5,844 nucleotides of DNA from Cellulomonas sp. (GTDB taxonomy: Bacteria > Actinomycetota > Actinomycetes > Actinomycetales > Cellulomonadaceae), in assembly GCA_031178805.1 (NCBI GenBank), contig JAPSIJ010000163.1:1-5844 (forward strand). Direction: 5' to 3'. Positions within the stretch are counted from its first letter, which is position 1; every line of letters begins with the position of its first letter. The notes under the pieces were generated by a model that worked only from the letters and a program-made list of their open reading frames with translations, made no database searches and was not told the origin of the DNA. Positions 1 to 5,674 of the stretch are shown piece by piece. A program made the translations under genes and the position numbers.

Positions 1-717
1 CAGAAGATCCCGGACTGGCTGCCCGACGAGGACGCCCTGATGATGACCGACGCGCTCGGCACCGGGTACTTCGGCGCGCAGCTCGCGGACATCCACGAGG
101 GCGACACGGTCGCGGTGCTCGGCGCCGGTCCGGTCGGGCTGTACGCGGCGCGCTCGGCGTGGCTGATGGGCGCCGGCCGCGTCGTGGTCATCGACCAGCT
201 GGACTACCGGCTGGAGAAGGCCAAGGACTTCGCCTACGCCGAGACCCGGAACTACACCGAGTACGACGACATCGTGGTCGAGATGAAGAAGGCCACCGAC
301 GGCCTGGGCTTCGACCGGGTGATCGAGGCGGTCGGCGCGGAGGCGGACGGCAACCTGATCCAGCACGTCACCGCCGCCAAGCTGAAGCTGCAGGGCGGGT
401 CACCGATCGCGCTGAACTGGGCGATCGACGGCGTGCGCAAGGGCGGCACCGTCTCGGTGATGGGCGCCTACGGCCCGATCTTCTCCGCCGTGAAGTTCGG
501 CGACGCGATGAACAAGGGCCTGACGCTGCGGATGAACCAGGCGCCGGTGAGCCGGCAGTGGCCGCGGCTGCTCGAGCACATCCGCAACGGCTACCTCACG
601 CCGTCGGACATCGTCACGCACCGCATCCCGCTGGAGCACATCGCCGAGGGCTACCACATGATGTCGTCGAAGCTCGACGGGATCATCAAGCCCGTCATCA
701 TCACGGACCAGGACTGA
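1..717 (+). CDS. Zinc-type medium-chain alcohol / formaldehyde dehydrogenase, C-terminal part (5' end outside window)
   Basis: The frame is open from base 1 to TGA at 715-717 and gives the last 238 residues of a protein whose family is usually about 390-400 long, so roughly 150 N-terminal residues, including the catalytic zinc Cys/His ligands, lie upstream. Numbered from the first codon here, a Rossmann nucleotide-binding motif GAGPVG sits at residues 41-46, followed by strand VVVID at 61-65. The acidic Asp at the end of that second strand favours NAD(H) over NADP(H). Later segments (GLGFDRVIEAVGAE, KGGTVSVMGAYG, and the C-terminal IIKPVIIT) match the class III / formaldehyde dehydrogenase-like branch of the MDR superfamily. 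It should be a cytosolic enzyme oxidising an alcohol or an aldehyde hydrate with NAD+. The exact substrate, and whether a thiol cofactor is needed, cannot be read from this half. The Met codons at 40 and 43 are internal, not starts, because family homology continues upstream of them. It is probably co-transcribed with the gene at 731. Confidence 0.9.
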   Translation, partial: QKIPDWLPDEDALMMTDALGTGYFGAQLADIHEGDTVAVLGAGPVGLYAARSAWLMGAGRVVVIDQLDYRLEKAKDFAYAETRNYTEYDDIVVEMKKATDGLGFDRVIEAVGAEADGNLIQHVTAAKLKLQGGSPIALNWAIDGVRKGGTVSVMGAYGPIFSAVKFGDAMNKGLTLRMNQAPVSRQWPRLLEHIRNGYLTPSDIVTHRIPLEHIAEGYHMMSSKLDGIIKPVIITDQD

Positions 718-723
718 GGGGAG
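717..723 (+). promoter_or_regulatory. Shine-Dalgarno for the 731 gene
   Basis: AGGGGAG, overlapping the last base of the preceding stop codon, lies 7 bases before ATG at 731. It fixes the start and ties translation of this gene to the dehydrogenase mRNA. Confidence 0.7.
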
Positions 724-730
724 CACGACC

Positions 731-1288
731 ATGCCGTACCGCGCCGAGAAGCCGCCGCTCCCCGAGACCCCGGAGCAGCTGCGCGCCCGCATCCCCGGCT
801 GGGGCGCCGACCTCGACCCCGCCGACCGCCCGTCGTACCCGCGCGAGCGCACCGACCTCCCGACCGGCGCCCACTGGGACTTCCCGGACCGCCAGGAGGA
901 GACCTACCCGCGCGAGCGGTCGATCGAGCACACCGAGCTGCCGGCGGTGTTCGGCACGGCCCAGCCGCTGCACGGCGCCGCCGGCGCGATCCGCCGGTAC
1001 GCGTACGAGCGGTTCAGCGAGGGCCGTGCGGCGCACTGGCTGCTGCTGATCGCGGCGGACCGGGTGGACTCGACGACCGCGCACCTGCGCTCCTTCGCCA
1101 CGCTGCGGCCGGACAACCCGATCACCGAGACCGGGATCCTGTCCGAGCCGCGCCGGCACCCGATCGCGTCCCGCAGGGGCCGGGTCGACGTCCGGCACCA
1201 GGTGCTGGACCCGCTGATCGTCGCGGGCCCGTGGATCGCCGGGGGCGTGGCCGCGGTCGTCGCGGTCCGCCGCCTGACGCGCCGCTGA
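731..1288 (+). CDS. Conserved hypothetical protein with C-terminal membrane anchor, partner of the dehydrogenase
   Basis: This encodes a 185-residue protein of unknown function. It begins only 13 bases after the dehydrogenase stop and has a good ribosome site, so the two are very likely one operon. The N-terminal half is polar and Pro/Arg/Glu-rich, with a short internal repeat: YPRER occurs at residues 36-40 and 59-63, 23 residues apart, each followed by a similar Thr/Leu/Pro stretch. The central part (about 85-140) reads as a compact segment, including RRYAYERFSEGRAAHWLLLIAADRV. Near the C-terminus, about residues 159-178, lies one hydrophobic stretch (LDPLIVAGPWIAGGVAAVVAV) followed by RRLTRR. 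This fits a single tail-anchor-like helix with positive charges at the extreme C-terminus. No signal peptide is visible. From memory, similar proteins occur beside such dehydrogenases in other actinobacteria, but I could not check this. A role in placing the enzyme at the membrane is inference only. Confidence 0.85.
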   Translation: MPYRAEKPPLPETPEQLRARIPGWGADLDPADRPSYPRERTDLPTGAHWDFPDRQEETYPRERSIEHTELPAVFGTAQPLHGAAGAIRRYAYERFSEGRAAHWLLLIAADRVDSTTAHLRSFATLRPDNPITETGILSEPRRHPIASRRGRVDVRHQVLDPLIVAGPWIAGGVAAVVAVRRLTRR

Positions 1289-1334
1289 CGCGCCCGCGCC
1301 GCCCGACCCGCCCGCCTCGCCCGAGCACGCTCCT

Positions 1335-1400
1335 CGCCGAGACTGCAGGGTCCGTCTGCGCCGGGACCGCCCGCGCCGGACAGATCCTGCCGTCTCGGCG
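1335..1400. terminator. Long imperfect stem-loop, candidate terminator of the dehydrogenase operon
   Basis: Arms 1335-1358 and 1377-1400 pair without gaps at 22 of 24 positions: 9 bp, a T/C mismatch, 8 bp with one G-U, a C/A mismatch, then 5 bp with one G-U. They close an 18-base loop at 1359-1376. It starts 46 bases after the stop of the 731 gene. There is no T-run after it, as is common for actinobacterial terminators, so factor-dependent termination or an mRNA-stabilising role is equally possible. The right arm ends 25 bases before the -10 box of the pirin gene, so it could also affect that promoter. Confidence 0.6.
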
Positions 1401-1425
1401 CCGGGGTCCGGGCGGGGGCGCGGCG

Positions 1426-1431
1426 TAGCGT
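1426..1431 (+). promoter_or_regulatory. -10 box of a leaderless promoter for the pirin gene
   Basis: TAGCGT fits the actinobacterial TAnnnT -10 consensus. Exactly 6 bases separate it from GTG at 1438, which puts the predicted transcription start on the start codon itself. No consensus -35 is seen; the 17-base spacing would put it at GGGGTC, 1403-1408. No purine-rich ribosome site lies at a suitable distance. Confidence 0.65.
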
Positions 1432-1437
1432 GGGCGC

Positions 1438-2400
1438 GTGACGAACACCGAGGCGCTCGAGCAGGTGTGCGGTCCCGTCGCGGCCGACGGGGTGCAGCTC
1501 CTCGAGCCGCGCGACGTGCCGCTCGGCGGGGTGCGCGCGATGACGGTCCGCCGGACGCTGCCGCAGCGCGCCCGGTCGTTCATCGGCGCGTGGTGCTTCC
1601 TCGACCACTACGGGCCCGACGACGTGTCGGCCACCGGCGGGATGCGCGTCCCGCCGCACCCGCACACCGGGCTGCAGACGGTGTCCTGGCTGTTCTCCGG
1701 GGAGATCGAGCACCGGGACAGCCTCGGCACGCACTGCCTGGTGCGGCCGGGCGAGCTGAACCTGATGACCGCCGGGCACGGGATCAGCCACTCCGAGGAC
1801 TCCACCGGCGCGACCACCGTGCTGCACGGGGTGCAGCTGTGGACGGTGCTGCCGGAGCGGGACCGCGGCACGGCGCCGGCGTTCGACCACTACGTCCCGC
1901 CGGTGACGACGGTCGACGGCGGCGAGGTGCGGGTGTTCCTCGGGTCGCTGGCCGGGTCCACGTCCCCGGTGGGGACGTTCTCCCCGCTGGTCGGCGCCGA
2001 GGTCCGGCTCCGCCCCGGCGCCGAGGTCGCGCTCGCGGTCGACCCGGCGTTCGAGCACGGCGTGCTGGTCGACGCCGGTGCGGTCGAGGTCGACGGGACG
2101 CCGGCCCCGGTGCACCACCTGCTGTACCGCGCGCCGGGCGCGACGACGCTGACCCTGCGGGCGTCCGGCGACGCCGAGGTGCGGCTGCTGCTGATCGGCG
2201 GCCTGCCGCTCGGCGAGCAGATCGTCATGTGGTGGAACTTCGTCGGCCGGGACCACGAGGAGGTGCTCGCGGCGCGCACGCAGTGGCAGGCGGAGGTCGC
2301 CGGCGGGCCCGCCACCCGGTTCGGCCGGGTGGCCGGCCACCCGCACCCGCCGCTGCCCGCGCCGGTGATCCCGGGGCAGCGGCTCCGCCCCCGCGGCTGA
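1438..2400 (+). CDS. Pirin family protein (bicupin)
   Basis: The 320-residue product is a cytosolic two-domain cupin of the pirin family. The N-terminal cupin carries the metal site: HPH at residues 74-76 (His74, His76) and HGISHSE at 114-120 (His118, Glu120) match the three-His/one-Glu iron site of characterised pirins. Further family marks are FLDHYGP at 54-60, PHPHTGLQTVSWLFSGEIEHRDSLG around 73-97, and the C-terminal GGLPLGEQIVMWWNFVGRDHEEV. The length is near the upper end for the family (usually about 230-320), with a short Pro-rich tail. Known members act as quercetin 2,3-dioxygenases or as redox-sensitive metabolic modulators, including one in Streptomyces that influences fatty-acid oxidation. 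Which role applies here cannot be told from sequence. GTG at 1438 is chosen because family-like sequence begins soon after it and a -10 box sits 6 bases upstream, implying leaderless translation. Flanking non-coding gaps of about 149 and 171 bases suggest it is monocistronic. Confidence 0.93.
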   Translation: MTNTEALEQVCGPVAADGVQLLEPRDVPLGGVRAMTVRRTLPQRARSFIGAWCFLDHYGPDDVSATGGMRVPPHPHTGLQTVSWLFSGEIEHRDSLGTHCLVRPGELNLMTAGHGISHSEDSTGATTVLHGVQLWTVLPERDRGTAPAFDHYVPPVTTVDGGEVRVFLGSLAGSTSPVGTFSPLVGAEVRLRPGAEVALAVDPAFEHGVLVDAGAVEVDGTPAPVHHLLYRAPGATTLTLRASGDAEVRLLLIGGLPLGEQIVMWWNFVGRDHEEVLAARTQWQAEVAGGPATRFGRVAGHPHPPLPAPVIPGQRLRPRG

Positions 2401-2419
2401 CCGCGCCCCCGATCCCTCG

Positions 2420-2545
2420 CTGCGTAGGTGGACCGGCGGGGCGCACCGACCGCACCCCTCCGCCCGCACCCCAGCACGCGGCGCAGCTGAGTAGGTGGTG
2501 CACTGGCACCTGAGTACCAGCCGTCGCCATGCAGCGTTGAGTGTC
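2420..2545 (+). repeat. Cluster of CTGAGTA-like direct repeats upstream of the LuxR-type gene
   Basis: CTGCGTAGGTGG at 2420-2431 and CTGAGTAGGTGG at 2487-2498 match at 11 of 12 bases. A third CTGAGTA is at 2510-2516, and a weaker TTGAGTG at 2537-2543. Start-to-start distances are 67, 23 and 27 bases. Between the second and third copies, AGGTG (2493-2497) and CACCT (2507-2511) form a small inverted repeat. CTGAGTA agrees at 6 of 7 positions with AKRRGTA, the reverse complement of the NarL heptamer TACYYMT, which is recognised by the same helix-turn-helix family as the protein encoded at 2572. These are candidate operator half-sites for autoregulation; no protein-binding evidence is available here. 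I could not assign -35 and -10 boxes for the regulator gene in this stretch. Confidence 0.5.
2435..2464. terminator. Weak stem-loop after the pirin gene
   Basis: GGCGGGG at 2435-2441 pairs with CCTCCGCC-side bases 2458-2464 over 7 bp including one G-U, with a 16-base loop. It is the only hairpin of note soon after the pirin stop. In sequence this GC-rich, such a stem can arise by chance. Confidence 0.25.
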
Positions 2546-2558
2546 ACGCACACGGACG

Positions 2559-2565
2559 AAGGGGG
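2559..2565 (+). promoter_or_regulatory. Shine-Dalgarno for the LuxR-type gene
   Basis: AAGGGGG lies 6 bases before ATG at 2572 and decides that start. No other in-frame start codon is found in the roughly 45 bases upstream. Unlike the pirin gene, this gene therefore has an untranslated leader. Confidence 0.75.
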
Positions 2566-2571
2566 ACCGGC

Positions 2572-5082
2572 ATGGAGATCGAGGGCTTCGGGGTGGCCGT
2601 CACCGCGGTGCAGCGGTGGCTGCCGCTCGGGCGCGACGTGCTCGTGCGCGGCGACCGCGGCGCGGGCAAGTCGACCGTGCTGGAGGCGCTGCTCGCCGAC
2701 GCCTCGCGGCGCGGCCTGACCGGCCTGCTGCTGCGCGCGAGCGGGCCGGACCCGCTCGCCGCGCTGATCGACCACGCGTCCGCGCCGCCGCGCACCCGCG
2801 ACGAGTCGGCGCTGACCAGCTGGCTGACCGACGAGCTCACCGGCCGGCGCAGCCTGCTGCTGCTGGACGACCTGGACCGGATGGACGCGCGCAGCCTCGC
2901 GGTCGTCCGCCGGGTGCTCGCGCGCACCGGTGCCGTCCTGGTGGCGTCGGCGACCGGGGACCCGCTGCGGGACCCGTCCGGCGCGGTGGCCGACCTGCTG
3001 GTCGAGCGCGCGCCGGCGGAGGTCCAGGTGCCGCCGTTCGGCTTCCGCGCGGTCTCCGTGCTGCTGGCCTCCGTGCTCGGCGCGCCCGCGGACGCCGGCC
3101 TGATCTCCGCGGTCACCGCGCAGACCGGCGGCAACCCGCGGGCGGTCGTGGCGCTCGCGGACGCCGCCCGCGCCGCCGGGGTGCTGCGCCGGGTGGACGG
3201 GCTGTGGGTCGAGGACGGCACGCTGGGCGAGATCCCGGTCGACCCGGTGGCCTACGTGTTCCTCGCCGGGCTGCGCGCCGAGCTCGTGGCGGCGCTGGAG
3301 CTGCTGGCCGGCACCGGCCCGGTGCCGGCGGACGTCGCCGCCCGGCTGGTGGACTGCGCCGTGCTCACCGAGCTCGCCGAGGCGGGCCGGGTGGTCAGCC
3401 ACGAGGTGTCCGGGACGGGGGAGACGCTCGGCGTCGCCCCGCCGGTGCTGGCGCGGGCGCTGCGGGAGCGGGTGGGCCCGTACCGGCGCCGGCAGCTCGC
3501 CGAGCGGGCCGGCGCCGAGGGCGGCCGGGCGTTCGAGCCGCGGGAGCCGTCGCAGGACGGGCTGACCGAGGTGCTGCTGAAGGACTCGGCGGGCGAGGGC
3601 GACGACTACTGGCGGTGGACCGCCGACCTCGCGGGCATGCTGCACGAGCGGGCCGCCGCGGAGGAGAACGCCCGGCGCGCGGAGTGGCTGGCGACGCCGA
3701 CGCTGGCCACGGCGAACGCCTACCTCGCCGTGCTGATGCGCCGCCCGGCGGAGGACCTGCTGCGCGCGGTGTTCGCCGCCACCCGGCCGACCGCGCGGGA
3801 CACGCCGGAGGACCGGCTGGTGTTCGCGTTCTACCGGTCGCGCTGGGCGGCGTGGACCGGCGCGAGCAGCACCGACGTGGACGCGGAGCTCGACTCCGGC
3901 GGCCCCGAGCTGCGGCCGTTCGTGCGGCTGCGGGACCTCAAGCGGCGGCTGCTGACCGAGCTCGCCGCCGGCCGCGACCCGGACGAGGTGGCCGCCGAGC
4001 CGGAGGAGGACGTGCCGGTGGCGGTGTTCCGGGGCTGGCCGGCGGTCGTCCGCGCGGCCGCCCTGCTGGAGGCCGGCCACCCCGCGCAGGCGGTGACGGT
4101 GTGCACGGCGACGGACGTCGCGGCCGCCGAGCCGGAGGTGCGGCACTACCTCGCGGCGGTGCACGGCGAGGCCCTGCTGATGACCGGCCGCACGGCCGAG
4201 GCGGAGCGCTGGGCCCGCCGGATGCTCGACACGGCCTACGACGAGGTCGACGCCCTCGGCATCCGGGTGCACGCCTGCGTGCTGGCGCACGTGCTGCTGC
4301 TCACCGGGCAGCCCACGGCCGCCTGGCGGGTGGTGAGCACGGCGATGCGGCTCGGCCCGCCGGGGCCGGTCGAGACCACGTTCCACCGCCGGGCGCTGAC
4401 GATCGGCGCGCTGCTGCAGGCGCGCGCCGGGAACGTGACGCTGGCCCAGGTGCTCGTCCGCGAGCTGGACAAGACGCCGCACTCCTACCACCCGCTGCTC
4501 CGGTCGCTGCGGGTTATCGCGCACCTCGCCACGTCGGCGGCGGCGGGCGACACCGAGACGCCCGGGCAGGCCGCGTGGCAGGCCGGGCAGCGGTACGCCG
4601 AGGCCGGCCTGCTGCAGCCGGCGCTGATCGCCTGGATCGCCGGCCCCGCCAGCCTCACGCCCGCCCGGGCGCGGGTGGTCCGGGACGTCCTGGCGCGGAC
4701 GGCGGTCCCGCAGCTCGCGCCGTACGCCGAGGTGCTGCTCGGCCTGGCCGACGACGACCGCGAGGCGGTCGCGGCCGCGCTGCCCGGGACGCTGCCGTCC
4801 GTGACGCCGACGCTGGTGGCGCTCGGCCGCGACCTGGTGGGTGCGGACGCCGTCGTGGCCGGGACCACGGGGCCGCCGGCGCGGCGGGCGTTCCTGCGGA
4901 TCGAGCCGCTGTCCTCCCGGGAGCGGGAGGTCGCCACGCTGGCGCGCGAGGGGCTGAGCAACCGGCAGATCGCCGAGCGGCTGCAGCTCAGCGTCCGCAC
5001 GGTGGAGAACCACATGAGCCGCGCGCTGCGGAAGCTCGGGTTCGCCAACCGCGGGGACCTGCTCGGCTGGCGCGAGGGCTGA
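2572..5082 (+). CDS. LuxR-family transcriptional regulator, large ATP-binding (LAL-like) type
   Basis: The 836-residue regulator has an N-terminal P-loop ATPase module and a C-terminal DNA-binding domain. Walker A is GDRGAGKST at residues 27-35, and Walker B is SLLLLDDLD at 94-102. A TGGNPRAVVALA segment downstream resembles the sensor-2 region of AAA/STAND ATPases. From about residue 340 to 770 the sequence is Ala/Leu/Arg-rich and probably helical, as in the TPR-like sensory regions of these proteins, but I see no clear repeat unit. The GerE/LuxR domain runs from about 780 to 831: LSSREREV, then SNRQIAERLQLSVRTVENHMSRALRKLG, holding the conserved Glu784, Gly794, Thr810-Val811, His814 and Lys821-Leu822-Gly823. 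It is expected to be a cytosolic transcription factor switched by ATP and an unknown inducer. Both ATPase motifs are intact. It is somewhat shorter than many LAL proteins (about 900-1000 residues), with the P-loop close to the N-terminus. Target genes are unknown; candidate sites flank its own gene. Confidence 0.92.
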   Translation: MEIEGFGVAVTAVQRWLPLGRDVLVRGDRGAGKSTVLEALLADASRRGLTGLLLRASGPDPLAALIDHASAPPRTRDESALTSWLTDELTGRRSLLLLDDLDRMDARSLAVVRRVLARTGAVLVASATGDPLRDPSGAVADLLVERAPAEVQVPPFGFRAVSVLLASVLGAPADAGLISAVTAQTGGNPRAVVALADAARAAGVLRRVDGLWVEDGTLGEIPVDPVAYVFLAGLRAELVAALELLAGTGPVPADVAARLVDCAVLTELAEAGRVVSHEVSGTGETLGVAPPVLARALRERVGPYRRRQLAERAGAEGGRAFEPREPSQDGLTEVLLKDSAGEGDDYWRWTADLAGMLHERAAAEENARRAEWLATPTLATANAYLAVLMRRPAEDLLRAVFAATRPTARDTPEDRLVFAFYRSRWAAWTGASSTDVDAELDSGGPELRPFVRLRDLKRRLLTELAAGRDPDEVAAEPEEDVPVAVFRGWPAVVRAAALLEAGHPAQAVTVCTATDVAAAEPEVRHYLAAVHGEALLMTGRTAEAERWARRMLDTAYDEVDALGIRVHACVLAHVLLLTGQPTAAWRVVSTAMRLGPPGPVETTFHRRALTIGALLQARAGNVTLAQVLVRELDKTPHSYHPLLRSLRVIAHLATSAAAGDTETPGQAAWQAGQRYAEAGLLQPALIAWIAGPASLTPARARVVRDVLARTAVPQLAPYAEVLLGLADDDREAVAAALPGTLPSVTPTLVALGRDLVGADAVVAGTTGPPARRAFLRIEPLSSREREVATLAREGLSNRQIAERLQLSVRTVENHMSRALRKLGFANRGDLLGWREG

Positions 5083-5090
5083 CGCACCAC

Positions 5091-5100
5091 TCAGTACTGA
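5091..5100. repeat. Perfect 10-bp palindrome after the LuxR-type gene
   Basis: TCAGTACTGA is fully self-complementary and begins 8 bases after the regulator's stop codon. Read on the minus strand, the wider segment 5084-5097 contains CTGAGT followed by GGTGCG. This resembles the CTGAGTAGGTGGTGC copy at 2487-2501 with four bases missing, suggesting a related operator. Confidence 0.45.
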
Positions 5101-5157
5101 TGGGCCCTCGGCCACCCACCGACCACGCAGGTCCGTCCCCCGCACCCCTCAGATCCG

Positions 5158-5175
5158 GGCACCGGGGCCGGTGCC
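5158..5175. terminator. Stem-loop 1 after the LuxR-type gene
   Basis: GGCACCG at 5158-5164 pairs with CGGTGCC at 5169-5175 (7 bp) around a 4-base GGGC loop. It is the first compact hairpin after the regulator stop. No T-run follows it. Confidence 0.45.
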
Positions 5176-5189
5176 TGGCACCCACCGGA

Positions 5190-5233
5190 GCCCGCCCCGC
5201 CACCCAGGGTGGCGGGACCGGCGCGGGGCGGGC
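5190..5233. terminator. Stem-loop 2, with two competing pairings
   Basis: GCCCGCCCCGC (5190-5200) is perfectly complementary to GCGGGGCGGGC (5223-5233), 11 bp. Alternatively, CCCGCCACCC (5196-5205) pairs with GGGTGGCGGG (5207-5216), perfect over 10 bases with a central A, so realistically 9 bp with a 3-base loop. The two stems share 5196-5200 and exclude each other. A strong terminator-like structure is likely; a switching role is speculation. Confidence 0.5.
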
Positions 5234-5245
5234 CTAGACATGTCC

Positions 5246-5285
5246 CGTCGGTGGGGCCCGGAGCGGCTGACGGGCTCCACCGACG
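5246..5285. terminator. Stem-loop 3, 15-bp arms
   Basis: Arms 5246-5260 and 5271-5285 pair at all 15 positions with a single G-U, around a 10-base loop GAGCGGCTGA. There is no T-run on either side. It is the strongest of the three consecutive hairpins and may end transcription from the regulator side or shield the promoter region downstream. Confidence 0.55.
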
Positions 5286-5382
5286 CCCACCCGTGCTGCC
5301 GGGGCGGACCGCCGCGGGTGATCTCGGTCACCGGGCGCGAACCGCGACCAGGGGAAACGCCGCAGCCCTGTGACCAGGCTGT

Positions 5383-5394
5383 GTGAGCGTTCAC
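5383..5394. promoter_or_regulatory. Inverted repeat GTGA-N4-TCAC, possible operator
   Basis: GTGAGCGTTCAC has 4-base arms and a 4-base spacer, about 20 bases before the -35 box at 5414. It resembles a CRP half-site pair, but the spacer is 4 rather than 6, so it is not called as a CRP site. Its place upstream of a promoter is the main support. Confidence 0.3.
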
Positions 5395-5413
5395 CCGGGC
5401 GCACGCCAGGTTG

Positions 5414-5442
5414 TTGACCGCTGCACGACCGAGGGCCATAGT
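5414..5442 (+). promoter_or_regulatory. Sigma70/HrdB-type promoter
   Basis: The -35 box TTGACC (5414-5419, 5 of 6 to consensus) is separated by exactly 17 bases from CATAGT (5437-5442, 4 of 6 to TATAAT). Transcription would start near 5449, at the left edge of the inverted repeat at 5451. The next gene begins at 5675, so this promoter would give either a leader of about 225 bases or a short independent RNA. Confidence 0.55.
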
Positions 5443-5450
5443 TCTTCTCC

Positions 5451-5491
5451 GACGGTGCGCATCGCCTGCCCCCTGCGCGGTGCGCACCGTC
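5451..5491 (+). repeat. 15-bp inverted repeat at the predicted transcription start
   Basis: Arms 5451-5465 and 5477-5491 pair at 15 of 15 positions with one G-U, around an 11-base C-rich loop (CTGCCCCCTGC). Each arm also carries a GGTGCGCA core (5454-5461 and 5479-5486), and the right one, GGTGCGCACC, is a perfect palindrome by itself. The element can therefore be read either as an RNA hairpin at the 5' end of the transcript or as two copies of a palindromic operator 25 bases apart. Confidence 0.55.
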
Positions 5492-5523
5492 GTCTACGTC
5501 CGCCGGACCCGCGCCGGCCGGCA

Positions 5524-5569
5524 CCCGACCGGCCCAGCGACCGGCGCCCGACCGGCCCGGCGACCCGGC
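5524..5569 (+). repeat. Degenerate 23-base tandem duplication
   Basis: Two adjacent 23-base units beginning CCCGACCGGCCC (5524-5546 and 5547-5569) agree at 19 of 23 positions. The sequence is very GC-rich and of low complexity, so slippage is a sufficient explanation. Confidence 0.4.
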
Positions 5570-5661
5570 CCGCCCCCGTCGAGCACCCGCTCCGGGCCGC
5601 GGATCCGCGTCATCACCCCCCACGGCGGCGCGTCACGACGCCTCCCGGGGGTCGCGGCGGT

Positions 5662-5667
5662 TAGCGT
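5662..5667 (+). promoter_or_regulatory. -10 box of a leaderless promoter for the 5675 gene
   Basis: TAGCGT, the same hexamer as at the pirin gene, lies 7 bases before GTG at 5675, so the predicted transcription start falls on the start codon. No -35 consensus or ribosome site is seen. Confidence 0.55.
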
Positions 5668-5674
5668 TCTGCGG

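Larger units (their letters stand above)
5083..5674. other. 592-base region without a convincing gene
   Basis: No open frame on either strand here has a good start signal together with a recognisable protein. The stretch holds a palindrome just after the regulator gene, three consecutive stem-loops (5158-5285), a small inverted repeat (5383-5394), a sigma70-like promoter (5414-5442), a strong inverted repeat (5451-5491), a degenerate 23-base tandem repeat (5524-5569), and the -10 box of the next gene (5662-5667). Around 5340-5450 the base composition is locally less GC-rich than the coding regions, as expected for a true control region. Minor hairpins, GGTGA/TCACC (5317-5332) and a bulged one at 5364-5380, are also present. 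Confidence 0.6.

Noticed and set aside
40..45. Start of the dehydrogenase at the Met codons of 40 or 43
   Set aside because: The reading frame is open to base 1 and encodes family-like sequence there; no ribosome site precedes these codons, and the catalytic domain would be lost.
904..5145. A 1413-codon open frame on the minus strand across three + strand genes
   Set aside because: It lies antisense to the well-supported dehydrogenase partner, pirin and LuxR-type genes. Its translation is Arg/Gly/Pro/His-rich without any recognisable domain. Long antisense frames are expected in DNA with such high third-position GC.
2541..5237. An 898-codon + strand frame overlapping the LuxR-type gene
   Set aside because: It is a frame-shifted shadow. 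The product is Arg/Ala/Gly-rich and lacks domains, while the other frame carries intact Walker A, Walker B and LuxR helix-turn-helix motifs and has the ribosome site.
5382..5396. CRP-type site
   Set aside because: TGTGA is present, but the spacing to TCAC is 4 bases instead of 6 and the final A is missing.
5300..5450. Possible riboswitch such as the actinobacterial ydaO/c-di-AMP type
   Set aside because: Apart from a GGGGAA-like string, the conserved core segments are not present in order, and the region lies mostly upstream of the predicted start at 5449.
5149..5623. Overlapping minus-strand open frames (5149-5487 and 5234-5623) in the gap after the regulator
   Set aside because: No recognisable domain or convincing ribosome site, Arg/Gly/Pro-rich composition, and they run through the hairpins and the + strand promoter.
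5451..5641. 6C small RNA, because of a CCCCC loop at 5469-5473 and a CCCCCC run at 5616-5621
   Set aside because: 6C RNAs have two adjacent hairpins, each with six or more C in the loop. Here the first loop has five, the second run is about 145 bases away, and it is not in a stable hairpin loop.
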